Shown here: positions 9,973 through 20,800 of the stretch, piece by piece
Layout of the letters: every line of letters begins with the position of its first letter
Position numbering within the stretch: the first letter of the stretch is position 1
Assembly: GCA_027486095.1 (NCBI GenBank)
Contig: JAIXPT010000382.1
Coordinates: forward strand, 1-38,989
Direction of reading: 5' to 3'
Source of the DNA: Planctomycetaceae bacterium
GTDB taxonomy: Bacteria > Planctomycetota > Planctomycetia > Pirellulales > UBA1268
Length of the DNA: 38,989 nt
Position numbers and translations under genes: made by a program
Notes under the pieces: generated by a model
What the model saw: only the letters and a program-made list of their open reading frames with translations
Databases searched by the model: none
What the model was told of the DNA's origin: nothing

Positions 9973-11645
9973 TGGTCTGGAGCCACGTCTACGACCCGTT
10001 CGGCTCGCCGGTGCTCTCGACCGTGGTGGCCGCGCTGCCGCTCGTCGTACTCCTGGGGCTTCTCGCCTCCGGTGGCTGGTCGGCGCTTGGCGCCGCGGCG
10101 GCGGGGCTCGCGACGGCGCTCGTGATCGCGATTGGCTGCTCTGGCATGCCGGCCGACGCCGCCCTGGCGGCCGCGGGGAATGGAGCCGCATTCGGGCTCT
10201 TCCCGATCGGCTGGATCGTGATCGGGGCGATGTTTCTCTATCGGCTGTGTGTGGAGGCCGGCGCACTCGACGTGATGAAGCGATCGGTGACGAGCCTCTC
10301 GGCCGATCACCGGCTCCAGGCGCTTCTGATCGCATTCTCCTTCGGGGCGTTCCTCGAGGGCGTGGCCGGATTCGGGGCCCCCGTGGCGATCTCGGCCGCA
10401 CTGCTCGTGGGGGCCGGGTTTCCGGCGCTCGAGGCGGCATGCCTCGCGCTTCTGGCCAACACGGCCCCCGTCGCGTTCGGGAGCCTTGGGACGCCGATCG
10501 TGATGCTCGCGAAGGTGACCGGCATCGATGAGCAGGCGCTCTCGGTGATGGCGGGGCGCCAGTTGCCGTTCTTTTCGCTGCTCGTGCCGGCCTGGATGGT
10601 GTGGGCGATGGCCGGCTGGCGTGGACTGGCCGGCGTGTGGCCCGCGGTGCTCGTGAGCGGGGCGACATTCGCCGGGATGCAGTTCGTGATTTCGAATTTC
10701 GTCGGGGCGGCGCTTGTCGATATCGTGGGCGGCGCCGCGAGCCTCGCGATGCTCGCGATCTTCCTGCGCTGGTGGCGGCCGCGGCAGGTGTGGCGACACG
10801 GCGAGGGCTGGTGTGAGGCTGCGGCGCACGCAACCGCCGGGGCGCGCGAAACCACCGACACTCCAGGCCGGATCGCCTGGGCGTGGGCGCCGTGGGGCCT
10901 GCTCTCGCTCGTGATGCTCTGCTGGGGACTGCCCCCGGTGAAGGCTCGTCTCGAGGGTCGGGCCGGCGGCCTGCCCGCGGCGGTCGTTGCCCCCGAGTTT
11001 TCCGTGCCCCGTCTCGACGGGCGGGTGGCCAAGGTGCCACCGGCGACGCGCGAGCCGCAGGAGGTCGAGCGGGCTGTCTACCGCATCAACTGGCTGTCGG
11101 CGTCGGGCACGGGCGTTGTCGCGACGACGCTGCTTGCGATCCCGTGGCTCGGCGTGCCGTGGCGGCGGGCGGGCCGCATCTGGTGGAGCAATCTCGCGGC
11201 GCTTTCCACCGCGCTTGCCACGATCGCGGCGATGCTCGCGCTCGCGTTCGTGACGCGGTATTCCGGCACCGACGTCACGCTCGGCCTCGCGCTCACGTGG
11301 TCGGGGGCGGCGTATCCCTTCTGTGCGGCGCTCCTCGGATGGCTGGGCGTCGCGCTCACCGGCTCCGACACGTCGAGCAACGCGATGTTCGGCAGCCTGC
11401 AGCGCGTGACGGCCGAGCAGCTCGGTCTCGATCCGCTCCTCATCTGCACGGCCAACAGCACCGGCGGCGTGATGGGGAAGATGATCGACGCCCAGAGCAT
11501 CGTCGTGTCGGCCACGGCCACCGGCACGCACCGGCAGGAAGGCGCGATCCTGCGCCGCGTGTTTCCGCATTCGCTGGCGCTCGCAGCCCTGATGGGCCTG
11601 CTCGTGTGGCTCCAATCCGGCTTGCTCGCATGGATGGTGCCGTGA
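9969..11645 (+). CDS. L-lactate permease family transporter
   Basis: 558-aa polytopic protein with GNGAAFGLFPIGWIVIGAMFLYRL, FSFGAFLEGVAGFGAPVAISAALLVGAGF, NTAPVAFGSLGTPI, SDTSSNAMFGSLQ, NSTGGVMGKMIDAQSIVV. Overlaps the DUF202 stop by 4 nt. Confidence 0.92.
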   Translation: MMVWSHVYDPFGSPVLSTVVAALPLVVLLGLLASGGWSALGAAAAGLATALVIAIGCSGMPADAALAAAGNGAAFGLFPIGWIVIGAMFLYRLCVEAGALDVMKRSVTSLSADHRLQALLIAFSFGAFLEGVAGFGAPVAISAALLVGAGFPALEAACLALLANTAPVAFGSLGTPIVMLAKVTGIDEQALSVMAGRQLPFFSLLVPAWMVWAMAGWRGLAGVWPAVLVSGATFAGMQFVISNFVGAALVDIVGGAASLAMLAIFLRWWRPRQVWRHGEGWCEAAAHATAGARETTDTPGRIAWAWAPWGLLSLVMLCWGLPPVKARLEGRAGGLPAAVVAPEFSVPRLDGRVAKVPPATREPQEVERAVYRINWLSASGTGVVATTLLAIPWLGVPWRRAGRIWWSNLAALSTALATIAAMLALAFVTRYSGTDVTLGLALTWSGAAYPFCAALLGWLGVALTGSDTSSNAMFGSLQRVTAEQLGLDPLLICTANSTGGVMGKMIDAQSIVVSATATGTHRQEGAILRRVFPHSLALAALMGLLVWLQSGLLAWMVP

Positions 11646-11665
11646 AGTCCGTCAGGATGAATTCG

Positions 11666-11685
11666 TTCACCCTGCAGCGGGTGAA
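11666..11685. terminator. Candidate hairpin between convergent genes
   Basis: TTCACCC-TGCAGC-GGGTGAA, 21 bp after the permease stop and 52 bp before the ApbE stop (convergent). No clear T-run. Confidence 0.45.
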
Positions 11686-11736
11686 AGCCCGCGGGCACCG
11701 GGTTGAATTGCCACCCCACATCATGCCCGCAGCCAA

Positions 11737-12516
11737 TCACTCCCCGCGCACGAGCCGCGCCACGGCGCGGGCGTCGGCCTCGGCGCACGTTTTTGCCCGT
11801 ACTGTCGCGGATGGCGACTGCGGAGTGACGACGCGGCCCGTGCGGGGATCGATGGGCGAGCGGCCGGGGCGGGCGGTGCTCGTGGCGACGGCTTCGCCGG
11901 GGGCGAGATCGACGACGGCGAAGGTGTCGCGCAGGGCGACACGCCATGGCTCGCGAACGGTACGGCCGCCCCAGGCGCGGACTTCCCCACCAAGCTCCAC
12001 GAGATGGTCCGTCGAGCCGAGCGAGACAAGGCGCTCACCGATCGCATCGACGGCGTAGCCCGGGCCGATGCCACTGAGATCAAGCGCGACGTGGTCGCGG
12101 GTCTTGCGAAGCGCGGGCGGCTGCTCCTGGATCTCGACGAGGTGCATGCCCGCCACGGCCCCCGCGGTGGCCGTGAGGTCGAAGGCCCCGCGCGTGTCGT
12201 CGTGCACGCGCCGGGCGACCACCACGACGGCGACGAGATCGGGAGACACGGTCACCCACTCCCCCGCCTCCGCGCGGTTGAACCGGCTGGCATCCGAGTC
12301 GCTGCGCCATGTGCTGAGCGCACGGTCGAGCCGCGCGAGCACGGCCTCGATCTCGCGATGTACTTCGCCCTGCGATCTGCCCGGAATGTCGCCGCCGAGT
12401 GTCACGCGGTAGGTCGTGCCCATCGCCGGCCCTGCGAATGTGGGGAGCTCGCCAGCCACGGCTGACAGGGAGATGACGACGTAGAGGATCGCAACGATGC
12501 TTTTCATCGGGGCCAC
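11737..12516 (-). CDS. apbE: ApbE-like FAD:protein FMN transferase (short, divergent)
   Basis: AGPAMGTTYRVTLGG, DRALSTWRSDSDASRFNRAEAGEWVTVSPDL, TRGAFDLTATAG, VALDLSGIGPGYAVDAIGERL, PIDPRTGRVV, CAEADARAVARLV. Confidence 0.88.
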   Translation of the reverse strand: MAPMKSIVAILYVVISLSAVAGELPTFAGPAMGTTYRVTLGGDIPGRSQGEVHREIEAVLARLDRALSTWRSDSDASRFNRAEAGEWVTVSPDLVAVVVVARRVHDDTRGAFDLTATAGAVAGMHLVEIQEQPPALRKTRDHVALDLSGIGPGYAVDAIGERLVSLGSTDHLVELGGEVRAWGGRTVREPWRVALRDTFAVVDLAPGEAVATSTARPGRSPIDPRTGRVVTPQSPSATVRAKTCAEADARAVARLVRGE

Positions 12517-14207
12517 CAGTGGGCGAGCGCGGCGGCGGTGAGGCAGGCGAGCATGGCGCCATCGCGCCAGGTGAAGCGGTCGGAGCGGCTATTGAGCCGG
12601 AGATGATCGAGCAAGGCGCCCGTGGGGCAGGCGTGGCGGCAGTAGGCCATCGGGTAGAAAGCGCTCGCAACCAGTCCCGCAGCGAAGATCACGAGCGCCG
12701 CCACGCCGGCGACCGTGGGCAGATACGCGTCGAACGGCTCGAGATCGACGATGTTGAGCGGCAGGTGAAAGACCGCCGTGAGGATCGCAAGCGCGAGCAA
12801 GGCCCACGGCAGGGCCACGAGCCACGGCCGCAGCCATGCCGGCACGCTCCGCTTTGGCTTCACGAGCCGCACGAGCAATTGCTGCGCCGCGCCGTGGGCG
12901 CAGAGGTGCGAGCAGTAGACGTTCTTGCGGGTCGTGGCGGGGAGGGCGACCGCGGCGGCAGCAAGCGCCGCGAGCACGATGGCCCCGCGCGGCACGCCCG
13001 CCTGGGCCCAGCCCCACACTTGCGCCTGCGAAAGGAGCGCTCCCGCGCCAAAGCCAAGGTATGCGAGCACGGCGAGCGGCAGCGCGAGCCGGCCAAACCA
13101 CGTGCCGCGGAGGCGCGTGAAGGCCGTCACGATGCCGATCGCGACGAGGCCGAGGGCACCGAGCCGGGGGCCGTCGAGATCGCGGGCGAGGCTCGCCAGC
13201 CACGACCGCCCCACGGCGGCGGGAGCTCGAGCCTGTGCCCGGGCGGCTCGCACGATGCCCTCGGCGACAGCTTGGCTCGTCATCGTGGCGCCGCTCACGC
13301 CCTCGATGCCGGTCGCGGTGGGATCGATGCCGGTGAGCTCCTCGATCGTCATCCCCCGATAGATGCGGCGAAACGCCCGGTCGTCGCGGACGTAGCCCAC
13401 GTAGGGCTCGTTGTCGAATGTGGCGAGCACGGCCACGCCGGCGACCTTGCCAGTGGGATCGAAGCCGATCACGGCGTCGGTCGGCCCCTGGTAGCCGATC
13501 ACGCGGTCGGCCGCGGGGCTCGTGCGGAGCGCCCAGCCCAGCGGAACGCGTTCGGCCGCCTGCACGCGGATCACAGCGGGGTCGCCGGCGTCGGGCTCGA
13601 TCGCTACGGCCTCGGGAAAGATTCGCTTGAGGTCGTCGAGCGTGGGCGCGGCAGCGAACCGACTGCCGGCTGCCGAGCCGCCGAGCCGGAGCGAGAGGCT
13701 CTCGGCGATCGCGTGGCAGGTGAGCGTGGAGCCAGCCACGGCATCGACGCTGCCCGCGGCGAGTGCCTCGAGATCGTCGAGCGACTTTCCGCGAAATGCG
13801 GTCAGATAGCGGGTGTCGCGCTCGATCGCCGCCACGTGGTCGCGGGTGTCGCGGCTGGAGAGAATTTCGATGCCCGCCACGCGGAGGTCGCGGTCGCAGA
13901 CGACGAGGAGATCAGTCGGGCCCGAGAAGCCGATCGCGGCGTCGCCCGCGGGAGACGTCTTGAAGATCGTGCCCACGCGTTCGCCGGAGTCGGCGAGCAC
14001 GTCGCGGCCGCCCGCGACGGCGCCCGAGTCGCCGCCGATGGCCGCCGCGTCAGGCAGGTGGCGGCGGATGCGCCCGATCGAGAGCGCGGCGAGGTCGGCG
14101 CCTGTTTGCCTGGCGAGATACGCGCGGTGTTCGGCATGCACGAGCCACGCGAGGGCGGCGACGATGGCGAGGCGCGCCGCATGGGCGGCGTACATGCGGA
14201 GTTTCAT
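12504..14207 (-). CDS. NosR-like membrane protein: two FMN-binding domains plus C-terminal NapH/NosR-type membrane domain with Cys motifs
   Basis: Two FMN-binding-type repeats (GIEILSSRDTRDHV...AVAGSTLTCHAIAESL and GVAVLATFDNEPYVGYV..FRRIYRG...GVSGATMTSQAVAEGI), six or so TM segments, then YCSHLCAHGAAQQLL and YCRHACPTGALLDHL. Confidence 0.88.
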   Translation of the reverse strand: MKLRMYAAHAARLAIVAALAWLVHAEHRAYLARQTGADLAALSIGRIRRHLPDAAAIGGDSGAVAGGRDVLADSGERVGTIFKTSPAGDAAIGFSGPTDLLVVCDRDLRVAGIEILSSRDTRDHVAAIERDTRYLTAFRGKSLDDLEALAAGSVDAVAGSTLTCHAIAESLSLRLGGSAAGSRFAAAPTLDDLKRIFPEAVAIEPDAGDPAVIRVQAAERVPLGWALRTSPAADRVIGYQGPTDAVIGFDPTGKVAGVAVLATFDNEPYVGYVRDDRAFRRIYRGMTIEELTGIDPTATGIEGVSGATMTSQAVAEGIVRAARAQARAPAAVGRSWLASLARDLDGPRLGALGLVAIGIVTAFTRLRGTWFGRLALPLAVLAYLGFGAGALLSQAQVWGWAQAGVPRGAIVLAALAAAAVALPATTRKNVYCSHLCAHGAAQQLLVRLVKPKRSVPAWLRPWLVALPWALLALAILTAVFHLPLNIVDLEPFDAYLPTVAGVAALVIFAAGLVASAFYPMAYCRHACPTGALLDHLRLNSRSDRFTWRDGAMLACLTAAALAHWWPR

Positions 14208-14253
14208 AGATCACAGTGTAGGGAATAACGCTCCGGCTCTGTCGTCTGCCGAT

Positions 14254-14320
14254 GTGGCGACGGAGCTCCAGCTCTGTCGAATCCGGGCCGCATTCGACAG
14301 GCCTGGAGGCCTGTCGCTAC
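14254..14320. repeat. 67-bp imperfect palindromic element, copy 2, flanked by left-arm fragments
   Basis: gtggcgacggagctccagctctgtcgaatccgggccgcattcgacaggcctggaggcctgtcgctac, same length and arms as 9473-9539. Left-arm-like fragments near 14230 and 14331. Confidence 0.88.
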
Positions 14321-14357
14321 ATCATGCGGCGCCGGAGCCCTAGCTCTGTCGAATGCG

Positions 14358-16640
14358 TTACTTCGCAGGCACGAGCATCACGGCGTCGGCGTGGGCGTTG
14401 CCCTTGGCCCCGTCGGTCGAGATCACGACCACGCACTGGTCGCCCTTGCCGAGCCTCACCTTGCCAGCCGAGGCGAAGCCGTCGAGCGGCGCCGGCTTCC
14501 GCATGTCGAATCGCACGCTCGTGCGGCCCTCGGCCGTCTCCACGAGCACCGGCACCGCGGAGCCGCGGTTTTCATGCGGCCGCCAGGCGACGAGCACGTC
14601 GTAGGTGCCCGGCGCCGGCGCTTGCAGTTCATATTTGGCAGTGGCCCCCGAATCGCTCGATGCATAGAGATAGCCCGAGCCGACAAACCCTGCGAGCGAG
14701 GCGCCCGGCTGCCACGGGCCCTCGCGCGTGGCTTCGCTGTCGTCGCGGACGACGGCCCCTTTCTCGCGGGCCAATTTCCGGGGATCGATGCCCGTCGGCG
14801 GCCCTTCGGGCGCCGCCAGCGGCAGGGCGTCGGCCGGGATCTCGATCGCCGATTGCAGCGTCGCCCGCCGAGCCTTGCCCGGCAGCTGCAGGAGCTCGTG
14901 CATTTCAGCCCAGTGCTTTTCGTAGACATCGCGCGGTGTCGCGCCATGCTTCACGGCCACGCTCGCCGCCTTGCCGACGACTTCTCCCATCATGCCGCAG
15001 GTTTTCATCACGCGCACGGTGCCGAGCGCCTCGTGCGTCACGGAGACGCACCGGCCCGCCATGAAGAGATTCTCGATGTCCTTGGAATAGAAGCAGCGAT
15101 AGGGCACGGGATAGCCGTAGGTGCGGTCTACGCGCTGGTCGTGCACGGCGATCGAGATGAAGGGATTGTCGGGAAACTTCTGGGCATATTCCTTCTTGGG
15201 ATAATGGAGATCGATCGACCACGTGCTGGGCACGCAGCCGTCCGGGAACTCGCGCTTGGTCACGATGTCGTCCTGGGTGAGCACCACGTCGCCGAGGATG
15301 CGCCGGCTCTCGCGCGGGCCGCCGACATACGCCACCCACGTGAGGATGGCATTTTTATGATCGGCAGCGCCGTCGCCGTTTTTCATGGCGTTGAACGCGC
15401 CATATACGGCCCGCAGGTTCCAGTCGCGGATGCCCTCGGCGTCGGCGAGCGGATCCTTGTCGAAGCCGCTCTCCCAAAACCACTGGCCATGGTGGTCGCG
15501 GGGATAGGGAAAATCATCCATCGTGAGCGGCAGCGCCCAGGGCGTTTCGGGAAACGCCTGCGGGGCGTCGAGCTCCTCCCAGGCCCACATGTTGCTCATC
15601 CCCATCCGGCCCTTGGGCTCCATCACGGTCTCTGCGCCGGCCAAATGGCCGATCGTGGCATGGCCCGTGGCGTCGCAGAAAAACGTGCCCGTGAACCGCA
15701 GTTCCTGCCCGCTCTTCACGTCGAGGCAGGTGATGCTCTTGATGCGATTGGCTTCTTTGGCCAGGGCGAAAGCATGCGTGTGCAAGAAGAGGTCGATATG
15801 CGGCTCGTCGCGCACGACCTGCTCCTTTTTGGCGTCGCCGTATTCCTCGAATGTGCCCGGGCTCTTTTTGGCGTGGTCGCAAAACTCCTCGATGATCTCG
15901 CCGATCCGCGGATACTTGCCGCGTCGAATCAGCCCCATCGCCCACACCCGCACCTCGCTCGAGCCGTTGCCGCCGAGCACGCCGCGGTCTTGAATCAGCG
16001 CCACCTTGAGGCCCATGCGCGCCGCCGAGATTGCCGCACCCATTCCGGAGTAGCCGCCGCCCACCACCACGAGGTCGTAGGGGCCGACCTCCTTCGGCGT
16101 ATCGGAGAGCCCGAGGGCCGTGCGCCGCCAGCCAGCGAGGATCGCCGAATCATTCGGTGGCGGCATGGCCTCGGTCGTAAGCACGATGCAGTCGCAGCGG
16201 CCGTTGAAGCCGGTGAGGTCGTGGAGGGCGAGGGTCGCCTCACCCGCGGAGAGCGTCACGGTGCCGCCGTCGTGCCAGCCCCACTCGGCCCCCTTCGTGC
16301 CAAACGTCTCGGCGATGGGTGTGCCGTTGAAGACGACCTGGAATTTTCCCGGCGTGCCGGAGGCGTTCCACCGGGCCACCCAGTCTTTCGTGCGTACGAA
16401 CACGCGGTAGGTGCCGGCCGTGGGAATGCGCACCTTCGTGGTCGCATCGGCCACAGGTTTCCCGAGCCCGTGGGCGATCAGGTAGGGCGAGCCCATCTCA
16501 CCGATGAACTGCGTGTCGAGGCTCCAGCCGCCGGGCGATGAGAAGCTCTCGGCCTCGACGAGAATGGTGGCGGCATGCAGTAGTCCTCCGCAAGAGAAGA
16601 TGACCATCCCTAGGGCGAGGATGGAGAGCATACGGTTCAT
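14358..16640 (-). CDS. FAD-dependent oxidoreductase with C-terminal golvesin/CBM-like domain, secreted
   Basis: Signal peptide, VGPYDLVVVGGGYSGMGAAISAARMGLKVALIQDRGVLGGNGSSEVRVW (FAD_oxidored type), and C-terminal YELQAPAPGTYDVLVAWRPHENRGSAVPVLVETAEG..HADAVMLVP. Confidence 0.9.
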   Translation of the reverse strand: MNRMLSILALGMVIFSCGGLLHAATILVEAESFSSPGGWSLDTQFIGEMGSPYLIAHGLGKPVADATTKVRIPTAGTYRVFVRTKDWVARWNASGTPGKFQVVFNGTPIAETFGTKGAEWGWHDGGTVTLSAGEATLALHDLTGFNGRCDCIVLTTEAMPPPNDSAILAGWRRTALGLSDTPKEVGPYDLVVVGGGYSGMGAAISAARMGLKVALIQDRGVLGGNGSSEVRVWAMGLIRRGKYPRIGEIIEEFCDHAKKSPGTFEEYGDAKKEQVVRDEPHIDLFLHTHAFALAKEANRIKSITCLDVKSGQELRFTGTFFCDATGHATIGHLAGAETVMEPKGRMGMSNMWAWEELDAPQAFPETPWALPLTMDDFPYPRDHHGQWFWESGFDKDPLADAEGIRDWNLRAVYGAFNAMKNGDGAADHKNAILTWVAYVGGPRESRRILGDVVLTQDDIVTKREFPDGCVPSTWSIDLHYPKKEYAQKFPDNPFISIAVHDQRVDRTYGYPVPYRCFYSKDIENLFMAGRCVSVTHEALGTVRVMKTCGMMGEVVGKAASVAVKHGATPRDVYEKHWAEMHELLQLPGKARRATLQSAIEIPADALPLAAPEGPPTGIDPRKLAREKGAVVRDDSEATREGPWQPGASLAGFVGSGYLYASSDSGATAKYELQAPAPGTYDVLVAWRPHENRGSAVPVLVETAEGRTSVRFDMRKPAPLDGFASAGKVRLGKGDQCVVVISTDGAKGNAHADAVMLVPAK

Positions 16641-16661
16641 CGGTTTACTCCTCTGTGGTGC

Positions 16662-17866
16662 TTAGACTTCCGTTACTACATCCAGCGATTGTATTGTAAA
16701 ACGGGGTCCGCATGCATACTGTCCGTCATGGTCTTGTCTGCATAGCTTACGCGGCAGTGATTTTGGCGGCAGCGAATCTACTGGCCACCATAGTCCTACA
16801 AACGACGCGCACGACGACGAAGATCCTTGTCGGCAGGCATGAAATCTTGCTCCCGTTGCCGCTACGTTCCATCGCAATGATCGATCCTCGCTCCGGTAGT
16901 TCATACCATAGGCGACGATGACGAGATCGGGCTTGAACCGCGCTCCCTGGCTGTCGGCCCGGGTCGCCGCGTAGCCCGAAGTGGCACCACCGCGGGAATG
17001 GTTCATGCACTCGATCGGACCACTGTATTGCCAGCCCGAAGCACGAGCAACCCGCAGCGCAGTTCGTAGTCGCGGCCAGCTTCGAGTTTTCCATCCGTCA
17101 GATTGCAGACCACCTCGATGATCCGCCGTGCCGGATAGAGCAACTGCACGACGGCCTCGGCGGCACGGTCCTCGACGAGCGGCAGGCAGGCCTCACGATA
17201 GATCATCGCCGTTGTGAGCGGGGCGATTCCCTCTTCCCAGTCGTCGTTCCATGCTGGCTCCGAGACGACTTCGAGCGTCGGCTGGGTGTGGCCCACCGCG
17301 ACCGGGAGCCCGTACACCTCGTAGGGCAGCGGCTTGCCGGTGATGCGCACCTCGAGCCGCAATGTTCGCGCGCCGTCAAGCCGGCCCAGCATAGCGTTGA
17401 CGGCATCGGTCACGTCGAGCACGTAGGTCGTTGCATGCCCCGGTTTGACGGGCATCGAGGCGACGAGTGCCGCAGGCCCGTCGGCCGTGGCGGGCAGCGA
17501 CACATGCACTGCGCCGCGTTCGCCGCTCTGCCGTGCTCCGGGCCGCTTCACAGGCACCTTCGCGACGTCGGCGAGGCGCAGCCGGGCAAGCGGCACGATG
17601 CGATCGGCGAGTGCAGCGAGATCGAATTCCAGCGCAATTCCAGCCGACGGGGCGTCCGGCTCATTCGACAAGACCAGCGCGTCAGCGGGCGCGACGCCTT
17701 TCGGCAAGGTTCCAAGCTGCTCAACGTGCGTCGCCGCTAGCCGCGAGACGCTCCCCGTAATTCGCGGATCAGATTCGGGGTTGCCGGCCCGAGCGCAGGC
17801 CGCGCATAGGACGGCGGCGATCAGGGCGGCTCTTGGCACGTGAACGCGATGGATGAAATGTCTCAT
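16662..17866 (-). pseudogene. Secreted SGNH/GDSL-type hydrolase pseudogene (N-terminal DNRLRE-like region intact, catalytic part frameshifted and truncated)
   Basis: ORF 17003..17866 ends abruptly after EAGRDYELRCGLLVLRAGNTVVRSSA. Overlapping frame (ORF 16662..17006) continues NHSRGGATSGYAATRADSQGARFKPDLVIVAYGMN, an SGNH block, with no GDSx block between them and unrelated sequence afterwards. Confidence 0.72.
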
Positions 17867-20800
17867 CGCGTCGCCGATTCCTGCACGCTTTCGGCATCTG
17901 CGACCTTCCGTAAATACCCTGCAAGTACATCGACGAGTTCGTCTTTGGATGGATCAAAGCACTCGAAGGCATGTGGCCAGCGGAAATGAATGTGCTGGCT
18001 ATGGCTGTCGGCGATATTGGCCGCGATCCAGGCCGATAGCGGCCGCCCTGCTTTAACGAACAACAGTGGCAGGCAGTGGTCCCGCTCGATCATGTGGAAG
18101 AGCGGCACCGCTTCGTTGTGGAGCCATGGGTCCTTGTCCGGGAACGCCGCCCAGTTTCCAGACACCACTCCGATGGCTCCGTCGAGCGAAATGACGCCAT
18201 GGACCTCGCTGGAAACATCCCGATGCTGACCATCGCCCTCGAATCGAGGATCGCCATTCGTCACGCCGACCAGCCCGGCAATGTTGCCCCCTGCGGAACC
18301 GCCGGCCGTGATGATGAAGTCAGGGTTGAGGTTATAGGCTGCTGCGTTTTTCCTGACCCACCGCACCGCTGCCTTCACGTCCCACACCGCCGCCGGAAAG
18401 CGGGCCTCGCGCCCGAGCCGGTATTCGACGGCAATACAAGCAAACCCCTTCTTGGCCAGACTCATGGCCACAGGCCGGTTGGTACGGTGGCTGCCGTCGA
18501 GCCAGCCACCCCCGTGGATGAAAAACACCACCGGGAGAGACCCGATCGGTGACGTCTTCGGCGTGTAAAGATCGAGCAAGAGGGCCCGCTCTCCGAGGAC
18601 GTTGTAGGTCACGTTTTCATGGACGTGGAGGTCGGCCTCTGAAGGACGCCTGGCGGGCCGCACGTCGCTGATCACCGATTCATCGAGCTGCATCGTCTTC
18701 CGAATCGCCGGAAGAAAATTGTTTGTCATGAACCGGAGGACTTCGGCGTCTGCTCGCGCGTATTCGCTTTCTGCCTTGACGAGTAGGCCGCCGGCATCCC
18801 GCACCAGCGGGACCACGTATTTTTCATGGAACGGTGAGGGTGGCGGAAAACCCTGCAGGTAAGGGTTGGAGCCCTTGTTCCGAACGTCCGCCAGACGGCC
18901 GTTGCTGCTGATCAAGTCATGGTCGTCGATGGCCCGATTGAGCAGGCTGTCCGCGGCGGCGAGCGTGGCGAAGTCGGAACGATGCACCGTTCCACCGGCA
19001 TCCTCGATCTCGAACTGCACTCGCACCGGCTGGTCGCACGCAGACTCTTGCATGCTGAATTCGAATGGGTATGTATCGTCGGTGTGGTGTGTGACCGAAC
19101 CGCAGTGATCAACGGTGAATTGGACGCGATGCACATCGCTGGCACGGCAATCCACGTAGGCATAGACCCACGTCAGCCGCTCCCCAAACGAAAGCCTGAT
19201 GGCCCGCGCTGAGCCACACGGCATGACCGCGGTGACATCGGTTGTCCCGCGACCGCCGACCGGTTGTGACCAGAGTTTGTCCTGGAACGCGGGTGTCGGC
19301 ACGAGCCCATTGATGACCAGCGACGTGAGTCCCCGCGGTGCGATGGGTACATGCACGCGCCCACCCTCCACCGGCACCGGCGTCGGCATCTTCACACCGT
19401 CCTGCCAGACCTCGGCCACGACAGTGCCCATCGGTCGGGCGAATCGCGAAAGATCGATCATGACCGCGACGTCATCGAGCGACCGATCGCATTGGTTCAT
19501 GAAGGCGATGCACAGACTGTCCGCGCTGCGGCCAGCCACGTAATTCACCTGCACGCTGTCTGTCGTAATCAGGCCCTTCGGCATCCAGGGCCGCACGCCG
19601 CTGCGGTCGTGGAATCTCCCGGGTGCGCCGTACACGCGGCCGCTGAGATAGGCATAGCCCTCCGCAAACTCTGCGGGAAACTCGATCGCGCCGTTCGACC
19701 GGGCGTAGGCATCGGCAAAGAGGTAGTCGAGCACGAGGTTCGCCATCGGCAGGCTGTGGTTGTAGTGCATCGACGTGGTCACCCTGAGCTCGTCGAACGG
19801 GTGCGATGCGAAGTCGGCCTTCTCCTGCGCCGTGGAATACCGGGTGTTGAAGTGGTAGCCCGGAAAGCCGGCGAATCGGCCGACGAGTGCCGACCGGGCG
19901 ATGTCGTGAAGGAACGGGTCGGCTGCGTCGTGCGACAGCCGCATGAAGAGCGGGGCGTGCATCGCAAGATAGAGGGCGATTCGCTGCACGGTGCCGTTGC
20001 CTTCGCAAACGAGCCCCTGTTCCGACACCCGCCAGGCCGGCACGGTCTCTGGGGCGACGCGCACCAGGCCGTCCTCGTCGGGCCTGCCGCGGCGCGGGGC
20101 GAAGCCGGTCTGGTTCACCGTGACGGAGCCCTCGGGCACGGCCGGATAAAACCAGACGAGCCGGGCGTACTGCCGAGCCCCGGCGTGGGCGGCAGCCAGA
20201 TGCCGGGGATCACGGGTTTCGAGCCACAGCTCGTAGAGTTCCTTCCACGGCGGGAGCATGTAATCGAAGAACGTGCCCGTGCCCGCTTCCGTGAAGTCGG
20301 TCGGGGGGTGAGCGGCACGGTTCGCGATCCAGGCGTCGGCTTTCCGCACGGCGGACTCGAGCGACTGCCGTTGGCCTGTGGCGCGGTACAGCCAGAGGTC
20401 GTTCTGCCACGAGTTGGCCGGGCTCACCCATTCCATGTTGAGCATCCGATCGACGCCTTCAAGTCGCTCGGCGCTCGCGAGAAAAGAGGGCGAGGCGCCC
20501 TGCGAAAGCCGCTGGAAGGCTGCCAATTCCGACACGGGCATCGCCGGGCCGGCGAGCCTCCGGGACGGCGTCTGAGAGCTGGTTGCCGTGTCGCTGAGCG
20601 CGAACAGGAATTTCTCGCGGGAGAGCAGGTATTCGAGGATCGGCACTCCCTGGTCGCGAAAGAGCCGTTCGTCGTCGGTGACGATCGCGAGGCTGATGGG
20701 ATGGAGTGCGCTGACGTTCTTGACCGTGCCCTCGGCGTCGGGATAGGTGAATGCGCGGTTGGCAGCGTCGAACCGGCCAGCCGGCCCCGTGGCGAAGGCG

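Noticed and set aside
9873-16541. Long ORFs antisense to the permease, NosR-like and FAD oxidoreductase genes (9873..11615 -, 12519..14228 +, 14391..16541 +)
   Set aside because: Each is opposite a recognisable gene and has shadow-ORF composition.
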